In this document: positions 8,230 to 16,066 of the stretch, piece by piece
Layout of the letters: the number at the start of each line of letters is the position of its first letter
Position numbering within the stretch: position 1 is the stretch's first letter
Source of the DNA: Lentibacillus daqui
GTDB lineage: Bacteria > Bacillota > Bacilli > Bacillales > Amphibacillaceae
DNA: 64,000 nt
Direction: 5' to 3'
Assembly (NCBI RefSeq): GCF_027186265.1
Contig: NZ_CP114176.1
Location: forward strand, 2,480,001 to 2,544,000
The notes under the pieces: model-generated
Database searches by the model: none
Told to the model about the DNA's origin: nothing
What the model saw: the letters and a program-made list of their open reading frames with translations, nothing else
Made by a program: the position numbers and the translations under genes

Positions 8230-8730
8230 TTAACACCCTTCATTTACAATAATATCAGCAAGCATGCCGAGATGTGCTTCAATCTTTGGAACCGAAAACA
8301 CTGGATAGTCAACATCTGCCACTATTCCTTTGTTCCAGGTTCCTACAGCAATTATAGTAGAAAGCCTATGTAAAAGCGATACATCTTCCTCGTTTTTCAC
8401 CAAAACAATTTTGGGAAAGACCGCTTGTTTAAAACCTTCTACCAACAGGATATCGATATGTACTAACTGATACAGTTCCATCATTTCGGCTACTGGTATG
8501 TTTGGCAGAAGGATCTCGGTGCTTGTTTCCCCTTGCACCGCACTAAGGCTTGCCCCCGATGCAAAGTGTTGATAAGTATCAGTATTTTGCATTACTGCAG
8601 GATCTCCGCCGTGCCCGTGATGCTTTAATGTACCAACTTTCCATCCATATTTTGTAAGGTGCCGAATCAGTTGGCTCATAACTGTTGTTTTACCCGTATT
8701 TTTATGACCAACAATTTGGCATATTTTCAT
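8230..8730 (-). CDS. mobB: MobB, molybdopterin-guanine dinucleotide biosynthesis adaptor
   Basis: A P-loop GTP-binding protein of 166 residues with Walker A GHKNTGKTT near the N-terminus and the GTLKHHGHGGD segment typical of MobB. The family assists MobA in attaching GMP to molybdopterin to form the guanine dinucleotide cofactor used by formate dehydrogenases. ATG at 8728-8730 is preferred, with GTGAG nine bases upstream; an in-frame GTG three codons earlier is the alternative. mobA, moeA, moaA and moaC are not in the window, so the remaining pathway must be encoded elsewhere. Confidence 0.9.
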   Translation of the reverse strand: MKICQIVGHKNTGKTTVMSQLIRHLTKYGWKVGTLKHHGHGGDPAVMQNTDTYQHFASGASLSAVQGETSTEILLPNIPVAEMMELYQLVHIDILLVEGFKQAVFPKIVLVKNEEDVSLLHRLSTIIAVGTWNKGIVADVDYPVFSVPKIEAHLGMLADIIVNEGC

Positions 8731-8761
8731 ATATAACACTCACTTTTGAACTTCATGTATT

Positions 8762-8793
8762 AAAAAAGGCTGATCCATTATTCTGAATCAACC
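8762..8793 (-). terminator. Terminator of yitW
   Basis: On the minus strand GGTTGATTC pairs with GGATCAGCC (including G-U pairs) and is followed by six T, eleven bases after the yitW stop. Confidence 0.75.
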
Positions 8794-8803
8794 TAATATC
8801 TCA

Positions 8804-9115
8804 TCAATCTGGAATACCCAACGCAATCTTAGCATATCGTGACATTTTATCTTTACCCCAAGGCGGATTCCACACAATGTTTACATTAACTTCTTTGATT
8901 TCAGGGATATCTGCAAGCGCTCGCTGAATGTCAGCCTCAATATGTGCAGATAACGGGCACCCCATGGCAGTTAATGTCATTGTCACATCACAAACACCAT
9001 CATCATTCAACTCAACACCGTAAATGAGGCCTAGATTGACAACATCAATCCCCAGTTCCGGGTCGATAACATTTTCGAGTGCACCAAGGATATTATCCTG
9101 TAACGCTTCATCCAT
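8804..9115 (-). CDS. yitW: YitW-like MIP18/DUF59 Fe-S assembly factor
   Basis: A 103-residue MIP18-family (DUF59, PaaD/SufT-like) protein. The conserved core is visible: DPELGIDVVNLGLIYGV, MTLTAMGCPL with the cysteine found in Fe-S carrier members, and the end NPPWGKDKMSRYAKIALGI, which strongly resembles B. subtilis YitW. The family helps maturation of iron-sulfur proteins; the exact client here is unknown. The start at 9113-9115 (MDEALQDN) lies behind GGGGAGG; the frame is open 12 codons further up without a ribosome site. It is the first member met of the yitW-V-U-T-S block. Confidence 0.88.
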   Translation of the reverse strand: MDEALQDNILGALENVIDPELGIDVVNLGLIYGVELNDDGVCDVTMTLTAMGCPLSAHIEADIQRALADIPEIKEVNVNIVWNPPWGKDKMSRYAKIALGIPD

Positions 9116-9252
9116 TGTTTCAATACCTCCCCTGCTTATTCCTACTTTCATTTAAACATATTTCAACGTATTTTCAAATGATTTATCTCACACGTCAATC
9201 AATGAATGTATTGTTTATTACGCATTACGAGATGCAATACCAATTTTTCACT

Positions 9253-10014
9253 TTATAAGTACGTTTCAAACCATTTTTCCGTTGCCAGAATCGCTTTTCG
9301 GCTAACTTTATGATCGCGATTGGCTTCTTTCATAAATTGAATCTGATCCTGATTGGTATAATGATGTTTGACATCCTCATAAAAAGTGTACGAGTGATCA
9401 AAAGGGACAACCGAGTCGTTTTCCCCATGCCAGAATAAAAGTGGCCGCTGGTTTAGTTTTTCAGGATGTAGTGACAAGTCAACCATTTTCAAATCCTGAT
9501 ACAATTGATCGATGATGTCATCTGTAACTGGCAGTTTGCCCATCTTCTTAAGTGTATCAACTAATGTTTTAGCATAAACAGTAATCTTCGGTGACCCCAT
9601 CAAAATCGCCGCGACTTTAATCCATGGATATTGGGTCAAGGCTACTGATGTTGTAATTCCTCCCATACTTGTCCCGGCAATCCCAATCCGGCCATCAAGT
9701 AAAAGACCTTGCTCTGTTAAGGTATCCCGGATTTCTTTTAATTCCTTTATGTTCTGCATGACAATATCCCAGAAGGAAACTTGCCGCTCGATTGCTGACA
9801 TTTCAATTTCACGTTCGCCATGATATTCACTGTCAGGCAAAACCACCCTGTATCCTTTTGCAGCTAATAAATAGGCGAGTGGTAAATTATGTTCTTTGGC
9901 ACTAGTGAAGCCATGAAAATAAATAACAACGGGTAATGCCTTTGTTTCATATTTGACATCAACCACTTCTAATGCCGGAATATTGTTGAAGTTTTTATGT
10001 ATGACACCAATCAT
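9253..10014 (-). CDS. yitV: YitV-like alpha/beta-hydrolase (esterase)
   Basis: A 253-residue alpha/beta-hydrolase resembling B. subtilis YitV. The nucleophile elbow GTSMGG places Ser116. The acid is probably Asp200 (HGENDSVVPF) and the base His235 (NRDHKVS). HGF at 34-36 supplies the oxyanion hole. There is no signal peptide, so it is cytoplasmic; the natural ester substrate is unknown. It is divergent from yitU and 137 bp upstream of yitW in the same direction, preserving the B. subtilis order. AAAGGA lies upstream of the ATG. Confidence 0.85.
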   Translation of the reverse strand: MIGVIHKNFNNIPALEVVDVKYETKALPVVIYFHGFTSAKEHNLPLAYLLAAKGYRVVLPDSEYHGEREIEMSAIERQVSFWDIVMQNIKELKEIRDTLTEQGLLLDGRIGIAGTSMGGITTSVALTQYPWIKVAAILMGSPKITVYAKTLVDTLKKMGKLPVTDDIIDQLYQDLKMVDLSLHPEKLNQRPLLFWHGENDSVVPFDHSYTFYEDVKHHYTNQDQIQFMKEANRDHKVSRKAILATEKWFETYL

Positions 10015-10184
10015 CCTTAAGATCCTTTCATCAAAAATAATATATTATACCTATCTTAATATTACTATGCGCTGCATTGCAAATAAAGTGAGACTTCAAG
10101 TACAACAACAAAAGCTAAATCTGTAATATTATTCTTTACTTTCTAATGAAACACTTATACACTATTGGCATGCGAGGTGAAAAT

Positions 10185-11018
10185 ATGGAAAAGAAACAAC
10201 ATTTAATTGCTTTGGACTTGGACGGTACCCTCTTAACCGATGATAAAGTTATTAGTCCGCTAACAAAACAAGCGATTCTACAAGCAAAAGAACAAGGGCA
10301 TATTGTCATCATTTCAACAGGCCGGCCACATCGGTCAAGTATCGGTTATTATCAAGAACTTGGGTTGAACACACCAATGGTTAATTTTAATGGCGCGCTC
10401 ATTCATCATCCATATGATAATAAATGGAGGGTTTTACACAACCCTATGCCCAAACGAACTGCGCTAAAAATTGTTGATGCGTGTTACCATATAGGCGTTT
10501 ATAACGTGATGGCCGAAGTAAAAGATAACGTCTATCTGGACCAATATGATGAAAAGATCCTGGACATTTTTAAAATGGCACCAAACGATCCGCCATTTAC
10601 TATCGGGGGATTGAAAAATAAACTGCAGGATGATCCAACCTCATTGCTTATTTATCCAATGGAAAATAATATAACTGCGCTACGCAATCATTTGAATGAT
10701 TATCACGCTGAATTGATCGAACACCGTAAATGGGGTGCACCATGGAACATTATTGAAATTGTCAAAAAGGGGATGAACAAAGCAGTTGGTGTACAAAAAG
10801 TCGCGCATTATTATCATATCCCAAAAGAACGGATTATTGCATTCGGTGATGAGGACAATGACCTGGAAATGATTGAATATGCTGGTGTTGGTGTCGCCAT
10901 GGCAAACGCAATCGATGAATTAAAATCCGTTGCTAACCATATAACAGATACAAATGAACAAGACGGTATCGGTCATTTCCTTGATCGTTATTTAACCCTG
11001 AACACAAAGGCAATGTAA
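10185..11018 (+). CDS. yitU: YitU-like Cof-type HAD-IIB phosphatase
   Basis: A 277-residue haloacid dehalogenase superfamily phosphatase of the Cof/IIB type. Motif I is DLDGTLL, motif II STGRP and motif IV GDEDNDLEMI; the C2 cap lies between motifs II and III. Such enzymes dephosphorylate sugar phosphates or flavin and pyridoxal precursors, and the B. subtilis member YitU has FMN-precursor phosphatase activity. The ATG at 10185 follows GAGGTG with good spacing; an upstream in-frame ATG at 10146 lacks a ribosome site. It is divergently arranged with yitV. Confidence 0.88.
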   Translation: MEKKQHLIALDLDGTLLTDDKVISPLTKQAILQAKEQGHIVIISTGRPHRSSIGYYQELGLNTPMVNFNGALIHHPYDNKWRVLHNPMPKRTALKIVDACYHIGVYNVMAEVKDNVYLDQYDEKILDIFKMAPNDPPFTIGGLKNKLQDDPTSLLIYPMENNITALRNHLNDYHAELIEHRKWGAPWNIIEIVKKGMNKAVGVQKVAHYYHIPKERIIAFGDEDNDLEMIEYAGVGVAMANAIDELKSVANHITDTNEQDGIGHFLDRYLTLNTKAM

Positions 11019-11121
11019 CATCCGTATCTTTTTGTTCTTGATAATGTTACTGGACTTATTTGAATCCTTTAGCATGTTCCCGACATTTTCCTTTTATATT
11101 TCAACACACATTCATCATACT

Positions 11122-11156
11122 ATAAGTGAACGTATCCATCGCGTTCACTTATTTTG
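11122..11156 (+). terminator. Hairpin after yitU, just upstream of a small gene
   Basis: A perfect 11-bp stem ATAAGTGAACG / CGTTCACTTAT is followed by TTTG. It lies about 105 bp after yitU and ends directly before the GGGAGG of the 50-residue gene. It could be yitU's terminator or a leader hairpin. A SigmaE-like pair (TTATATT, 15-bp spacer, CATACTAT at 11116-11123) overlaps its 5' side, so sporulation expression of the small genes is possible but weakly supported. Confidence 0.55.
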
Positions 11157-11171
11157 TTGGGAGGAATCGTC

Positions 11172-11324
11172 ATGGCGAAAAACAGTAAGTCGAGACGGTT
11201 TGTGCAACATGGCTCAGATTCCGTGAAGAAGCATGATGAACGGTTTCCTTACCGGTCACGTCTTTCCGATGCAACAGTAGACACCGAAGAGGAAGCCAAT
11301 AACCATACTGTAGGAGGATTTTAA
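11172..11324 (+). CDS. Small basic hypothetical protein (50 aa)
   Basis: A short gene with a strong ribosome site (GGGAGG, six bases before the ATG). It encodes 50 residues with a Lys/Arg-rich N-terminus (MAKNSKSRRFVQHG) and an acidic second half ending NNHTVGGF. There is no membrane segment or cysteine, and I do not recognise the family. The TAA stop is immediately followed by the TTG start of the next gene, whose AGGAGG lies inside this gene's last codons, so the two are translationally coupled. Confidence 0.7.
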   Translation: MAKNSKSRRFVQHGSDSVKKHDERFPYRSRLSDATVDTEEEANNHTVGGF

Positions 11325-11519
11325 TTGGAAAACAATTTTTTTCAACAGGCCAAATCCGCTATCAGTCGTTTAACAAACACCAATAACACACCGAGTGAAC
11401 AAGATAAACAAGCAGCCGAGCAAGCTATCCAACAGGCATACAATAATTGTACCGATGAGGAAAAGCAACAGCTTGAGCAATTGGAACAATCACTCAAACA
11501 AAAAAATCAATTAAGCTAA
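11325..11519 (+). CDS. DUF3813-like small protein (64 aa)
   Basis: A 64-residue Gln/Glu-rich, helical protein beginning MENNFFQQAKSAISRL and resembling the DUF3813 family of small Bacillaceae proteins, whose function is unknown. The start is TTG, placed exactly behind the stop of the upstream small gene, with AGGAGG eight bases earlier. No ATG would keep the conserved N-terminus. No strong terminator was seen behind it; the following 270 bp up to the next gene hold no recognised feature. Confidence 0.65.
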   Translation: MENNFFQQAKSAISRLTNTNNTPSEQDKQAAEQAIQQAYNNCTDEEKQQLEQLEQSLKQKNQLS

Positions 11520-11789
11520 CCTCCGCAGAAGAAGCGCCCGGTTAGCGGCGTATTTCATAAAAGCTTGATCCTAGTCAATATCCAACTCATTAACAGTGAT
11601 GAAATGGTTTCACGAGTTTCGAGCAAAACCCCGTGGTTACCAAATACTACGGGGATACATATGCTCCCAACTATGCTTGTATTTTAATAATTAGCGTAAC
11701 AAGAACAAGACCTGGATATCCCTTTTATCCCTGTCCTATTTCTGCTAATATAGAGACAAATGGGTTTTAAAATGAGGAGGAATGACACA

Positions 11790-12053
11790 ATGGGAGTGCG
11801 AGCAGAAGCTACACCAAATCCAAACGCATTAAAATTCACAACCGATAAATTAATATTTCAAGGCACCAACAGTATTTCGGTTATGTCCGGGGATACAAGT
11901 GAATATGATATTCTTAACGATCTTATGAAATTGAATGGCGTCGATAATGTTTTTGGTTACCAAAATTTTATCACCGTCAATAAAGAATTCGATGCAGAAT
12001 GGGAACAACTCCAACCAGAAGTCGAGAAGGTTTTTACGAAATACGGATATTAA
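11790..12053 (+). CDS. NifU N-terminal (Nfu_N) domain protein
   Basis: An 87-residue protein that is essentially one Nfu_N domain: EATPNPNALKFTTDKLI, then SVMSGDTSEYDILNDLMKLNGVDNVFGYQNFITVNK. This domain is usually found in front of NifU-like Fe-S scaffold domains. Here it stands alone, without the cysteine pair that binds the cluster, so it may be an accessory rather than a scaffold. The ATG at 11790 follows AGGAGG; an in-frame ATG at 11760 has no ribosome site. The stop codon is only 6 bp from the left end of an IS1182 element. Confidence 0.85.
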   Translation: MGVRAEATPNPNALKFTTDKLIFQGTNSISVMSGDTSEYDILNDLMKLNGVDNVFGYQNFITVNKEFDAEWEQLQPEVEKVFTKYGY

Positions 12054-12096
12054 TCAAACAAAAGAGGCTGGGACAAAACTCCAGTAAATAAAAATT

Positions 12097-12146
12097 AAGG
12101 CGTAGGAGCTTACACTAAAAAAAGTGTAGGCCCCACGCCTTTTTTG
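12097..12146 (+). terminator. Terminator in the left end of the IS
   Basis: A long interrupted stem (AAGGCGT...GCTTACACT / AGTGTAGGC...ACGCCTT) is followed by six T. It would stop read-through into the transposase from the upstream gene and at the same time ends the Nfu_N transcript. Confidence 0.75.
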
Positions 12147-12223
12147 ACATTATTTTAGTAAACAAAAAGGACACCCTTTGATAAAATTAAAGTAACTACA
12201 CAATAATTTATGGAGGTGTCCTT

Positions 12224-13921
12224 ATGTTTAAACATTATACCATGAATCAGGTAGTTTTGCCGCTAGATTTAGAAATTAAATTGAAAGAGAATGATATTGC
12301 TTTTGCGATCAACGATCTTGTCGAGAGTATTCCCGAAGAGGTTTTCGATGACTTTATACGACAAACCGGCCGTCCTGCGTACCATCCTCGCATGATGTTG
12401 AAAATCATTTTGTGTGGGTATACGCAATCCGTGTTTTCTGGTCGTAAAATAGAAGCTTTATTACAGGATAGTATCCGCATGATGTGGTTGACTCAAGGAC
12501 ATGAACCCAGCTATCGCACCATCAATCGTTTCCGTTCGAATCCACTCATCGAAAACATACTACGTGAATGCTTTGTCCAGTTCCGGAATCAGCTTGTGGA
12601 AAAGGAATTGATTGAAGAGGAAGCCATTTTTATTGATGGTACAAAAATCGAAGCGAACGCAAATAAGTTCACCTTTGTGTGGCGGAAATCCGTTGAAAAA
12701 TATAGTGATAAGCTAATCGAAAAGTCCAATCAACTGTATGATGAGCTGTTGGAGAAGGAGATCATTCCGGCAATAGAGCGAGAAACAGAAGAGGAACTTT
12801 CCGTTAAAGAAATGGGAGAAGTAGTCGAAAAGTTAGATGAAAAGGTTGAGGAATACGATAAAAAAATCGAAGCTTGTGAAGTTGGTAGCGAACGAAAGAA
12901 AATCCGTTCCGAACGTAAATTTCCAAAACAAGCTCGCAAGCAGTTTAACGATTTCATCACTCGTAAGCAAAAGTATCAAAACGATATGGAGAAATTCGGG
13001 GACCGTAACAGTTATTCAAAGACAGATCCGGATGCGACGTTTATGCGCATGAAGGACGACTACATGAAGAACGGTCAATTGAAAGCTGGTTACAATGTCC
13101 AGATTGCAACGGAAGGTCAATACGCGCTCGCTTACGATGTTTTCCCAAACCCGACGGATACACGCACTTTAATTCCTTTTCTCGACTCGATTGAAGAAAA
13201 CTTTTTCGAACTGCCGGAACACATTGTCGCGGATGCCGGATATGGCAGTGAACAGAATTATGAAGATATCATCGAGAATCGAAATCGAACGCCACTTATT
13301 ACATACAATCAATATCGAAAGGAGAAGAAAAAGAAGCATAAGGACAACGCTTTTCATGTAGATAATTGGGATTATAATGAGGACGAAGATACTTTTCTGT
13401 GCCCAAATGGACGGAAAGTACGATTTAGCCATCATTCCAAACGAACAGACAGGTACGGATTCACCCGTGAATTTAAAGTGTACGAATGTGAGGACTGTTC
13501 GGGCTGTCCACTCCGCGATTTATGTACGAAAGCAAAAGAAGGAAACAACCGAAAAGTCTACATGAATGAAAAGTGGGAATCCCAAAAAGAATATGTACGT
13601 GCGAAGCTTTCAGACGAGAAAACTGGTGAAATTTACGGAAAACGTAAAATCGATGTAGAACCAGCGTTCGGCTTTCTGAAGGCTAATTTGGGTTTCACTC
13701 GTTTTTCCGTTAGAGGAAAACAGAAAGTGAAAAATGAATTAGGAATTGCATTGATGGCGGTGAACTTGAGAAAGTACACCGCCACGAACGGTAAATTAGT
13801 ACCGGAAGATAGAAACAACTCCACAAAAAAGGTTCCAAGCAAACTTTTGATTTGCTTGGAACCTTTTTATTTACTATTTTTGGCTAGTTATGTCCCAGCC
13901 CCTTTTCGTTTTTCCAATTAA
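12224..13921 (+). CDS. IS1182-family transposase
   Basis: A 565-residue DDE transposase. The N-terminal DUF772-type domain (RPAYHPRMMLKIILCGY, SYRTINRFRSNPLI) is followed by the catalytic core: IFIDGTKIEANANK carries the first Asp and VADAGYGSEQNYE the second. A cysteine-rich patch (CPNGRK, CEDCSGCPLRDLC) and the C-terminal RKIDVEPAFGFLKANLGFTRF with the catalytic Glu complete it. No frameshift is visible, so it may be active. The reading frame runs through the terminator and right inverted repeat and takes its stop from flanking DNA, overlapping the end of yitT. GGAGG precedes the ATG. Confidence 0.92.
   Translation: MFKHYTMNQVVLPLDLEIKLKENDIAFAINDLVESIPEEVFDDFIRQTGRPAYHPRMMLKIILCGYTQSVFSGRKIEALLQDSIRMMWLTQGHEPSYRTINRFRSNPLIENILRECFVQFRNQLVEKELIEEEAIFIDGTKIEANANKFTFVWRKSVEKYSDKLIEKSNQLYDELLEKEIIPAIERETEEELSVKEMGEVVEKLDEKVEEYDKKIEACEVGSERKKIRSERKFPKQARKQFNDFITRKQKYQNDMEKFGDRNSYSKTDPDATFMRMKDDYMKNGQLKAGYNVQIATEGQYALAYDVFPNPTDTRTLIPFLDSIEENFFELPEHIVADAGYGSEQNYEDIIENRNRTPLITYNQYRKEKKKKHKDNAFHVDNWDYNEDEDTFLCPNGRKVRFSHHSKRTDRYGFTREFKVYECEDCSGCPLRDLCTKAKEGNNRKVYMNEKWESQKEYVRAKLSDEKTGEIYGKRKIDVEPAFGFLKANLGFTRFSVRGKQKVKNELGIALMAVNLRKYTATNGKLVPEDRNNSTKKVPSKLLICLEPFYLLFLASYVPAPFRFSN
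13831..13869 (+). terminator. Terminator in the right end of the IS
   Basis: A perfect 13-bp stem GGTTCCAAGCAAA / TTTGCTTGGAACC with a 7-base loop is followed by TTTTTAT. It lies inside the last codons of the transposase frame. Confidence 0.85.
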
Positions 13922-14763
13922 TTGTCACGCCTAAATAACCCGAAAATACCCGTTGTTTGAACGATATTAGTAAACGCGTTTGGATCGACTTCCGAAATTA
14001 CTTTCTCCAAATCGTATAATTCGTACCTCGTTATTACCAGGTACATCATGTTTTTATTCTCGCCTGTATAGGCGCCTTTTGCCGGCAAAATGGTAATCCC
14101 CCGTACCATTTTATTGTGAATTGCCTGTTGCAGCTCTTCCGCTTTATGGGTAATAATCATTGCAGTTACCTTCTCATGACGCGTATGAATAGCATCGATG
14201 ACCCTGGTTGTCACATAGAGCGTTACCATGGTGTATAGCGCGTTCTCCGGTTTATAAAGAATACCGGCAAATGCAATAATGATGGCATTTAAAAGAAGAA
14301 AATACGTACCAATTGGTTTGTCCTTCATCCGGGATAGAACCATGGCAATGATATCCAGTCCCCCGGTCGATGCCCCATACCTCAATGTAAGCCCCACTCC
14401 GGCACCGGAAATAACGCCGCCGAAAACCGCATTCAAAATAATATCATTGGAGAATTCCACAACAGGAAGCACCTCCAAGAATACTGTTGTACATAATACG
14501 GAAATTGCGCTATAAATCGTAAATCCCTTGCCAACCTTAAACCAACCAAGGACGGCGACAGGAATGTTAAGTATGAATAGTAAAATACCTGTACTAATTT
14601 TAATTCCAAGAAAATCACCAAACACACTGGAAAGTAGCTGGGCTGCCCCGGTAAAACCGCTCGCATAGACATTTGCTTCAATAAGGAAAAAGTTTAGTGC
14701 GATCGCTCCCAATAAAGCACCAAATATTACAATGATGATTCGCTTGGCCTCAACTAAAAACAT
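13918..14763 (-). CDS. yitT: YitT family membrane protein (DUF161/DUF2179)
   Basis: A 281-residue protein with about five to six N-terminal membrane helices (starting IIIVIFGALLGAIALNFFLI) carrying the YitT signature GGVISGAGVGLTLRYGAST. A soluble C-terminal DUF2179 domain follows (about residues 200-280, MIITHKAEELQQAIH). The family's transport function is unproven. GGAGAGG precedes the ATG. It is divergent from yitS across a gap now filled by a MITE-like repeat, and its 3' end abuts the IS1182 element 11 bp away, so it must rely on terminators inside the IS. Confidence 0.88.
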   Translation of the reverse strand: MFLVEAKRIIIVIFGALLGAIALNFFLIEANVYASGFTGAAQLLSSVFGDFLGIKISTGILLFILNIPVAVLGWFKVGKGFTIYSAISVLCTTVFLEVLPVVEFSNDIILNAVFGGVISGAGVGLTLRYGASTGGLDIIAMVLSRMKDKPIGTYFLLLNAIIIAFAGILYKPENALYTMVTLYVTTRVIDAIHTRHEKVTAMIITHKAEELQQAIHNKMVRGITILPAKGAYTGENKNMMYLVITRYELYDLEKVISEVDPNAFTNIVQTTGIFGLFRRDN

Positions 14764-14862
14764 AACACCTCTCCTTGTTCACGCAACCTATTAAGGCTGT
14801 AGCAAGAAATATTTTGACTATCTTACATGTTCACTATACACTAAATACAATGTTAATTATTA

Positions 14863-15017
14863 AAGGATGTTCAAAAAGTCCGGTAAAAATGACGCTTCGA
14901 ATTTCGTCGTTGGCTTGCTTTTCCGCTCCTCATGTACCTTTTATGTACACTCCGGTGCTCAAAGCTACGCCGCCTAGAACTTCTCGGTCCTTTTTATCCT
15001 CCTTTTTGAACACGCAC
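14863..15017. mobile_element. MITE-like repeat, copy B
   Basis: A 155-bp copy nearly identical to copy C (57303). The imperfect terminal repeats are GATGTTCAAAAAGTCCGG / CTTTTTGAACACGCAC and the flanking direct repeat is TATTA (14858-14862 and 15018-15022). It lies in the yitT-yitS intergenic region and ends 22 bp before the yitS start codon, leaving little room for a native yitS promoter. Confidence 0.75.
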
Positions 15018-15039
15018 TATTACGAATGAAGGTGAAGAC

Positions 15040-15900
15040 ATGAAGGTGAAAATCCTTGCCGATTCTGCATGTGATCTGTCAGAAAAACATTATAACGAAT
15101 TCAACATTGAAATGATACCCTTAACGGTGCACCTGGACGAAAAAGATTACCTGGACGGACAAACCATTTCACCGAAAACCGTCTATGATGCCATGCGTGA
15201 AGGAAAAGTCCCAAAAACATCGCAACCGTCGTTACAGGTTTTCAAAGATGTTTTCACATCATATGCAGAGATCAATCAACCCTGCATCTACTTGAGTTTT
15301 TCCTCGGAATTATCCGGTACCTATCAAACCGCCAAAATTGCCGAGCAGGAGATAAAAGAGGAATATCCAGAAAGCTCCATCCATGTCATGGATACCAAAT
15401 GTGCTTCCCTTGGTTGTGGTCTTATCGTACTAAGAGCTGCAAAAATGGCAAACGATGGCGCGAATGTTAAAGACATTTGGGACATGGCTAACTTTTATGC
15501 CAGTCATATGGAGCATATTTTTACGGTAGATAATTTGGAATACTTATATCGTGGTGGACGTGTCAGCAGAACAGCTGCATTCGTAGGTTCCCTATTAAAA
15601 ATCAAACCCGTTTTGCATGTGGACGATGGCAAATTGGTTCCTCTGGAAAAAATACGCGGTGCAAAAAAACTGCTCAACCGTATGATCGAGATTGCTGAAC
15701 AGCGTGGTGTTCATTTAGAGAATCAAGTGATAGGTATCGTTCATGGAGATGATTTAGAACGCGCAGAAAAATTAGCAGAACTTGTCAAAGAGAAACTTCA
15801 TCCAAAAGACTTAAAAATTGAAATGATCGGCGCAGCCATTGGCGCCCATTCCGGACCAGGAACACTAGCAGTATTTTGTTTGAATGATGAATATAATTAA
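15040..15900 (+). CDS. yitS: DegV family fatty-acid-binding protein (YitS-like)
   Basis: A 286-residue DegV-fold protein. Family marks include ILADSACDL at the N-terminus, the fatty-acid contact region CIYLSFSSELSGTYQTA and YRGGRVSR followed by KIKPVLHVDDG. DegV proteins bind a single fatty acid; in Firmicutes with a FakA partner they form fatty acid kinase, but no fakA is present here. The ATG is preceded by GAAGGTG. Its upstream region has been replaced by the MITE-like element, so its promoter is either inside the element or beyond it. Confidence 0.88.
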   Translation: MKVKILADSACDLSEKHYNEFNIEMIPLTVHLDEKDYLDGQTISPKTVYDAMREGKVPKTSQPSLQVFKDVFTSYAEINQPCIYLSFSSELSGTYQTAKIAEQEIKEEYPESSIHVMDTKCASLGCGLIVLRAAKMANDGANVKDIWDMANFYASHMEHIFTVDNLEYLYRGGRVSRTAAFVGSLLKIKPVLHVDDGKLVPLEKIRGAKKLLNRMIEIAEQRGVHLENQVIGIVHGDDLERAEKLAELVKEKLHPKDLKIEMIGAAIGAHSGPGTLAVFCLNDEYN

Positions 15901-16066
15901 GTATTTTAAAAACAATGGTTTACGGCATAAGCCAATTCTTAAAAGTTACCAATTCTGCCACAATCATGTTATTTTTTTTGACATTGGCTTTGATATGCTT
16001 GCATCTTTTGCCCTATTTCGCGACAATAGTGTAGTATAGCTATTTTGTAATGGGAGCGATTAGAAC

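Larger units (their letters stand above)
12060..13906 (+). mobile_element. IS1182-family insertion sequence
   Basis: A 1.85-kb insertion sequence. The left end AAAAGAGGCTGGGAC (12060-12074) and right end GTCCCAGCCCCTTTT (13892-13906) are inverted repeats with one mismatch, and similarity continues inward. It carries one transposase gene with a terminator hairpin on each side. It sits in the narrow gap between the convergent Nfu_N gene (stop 12053) and yitT (stop 13918). No convincing target duplication was seen. Confidence 0.88.
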
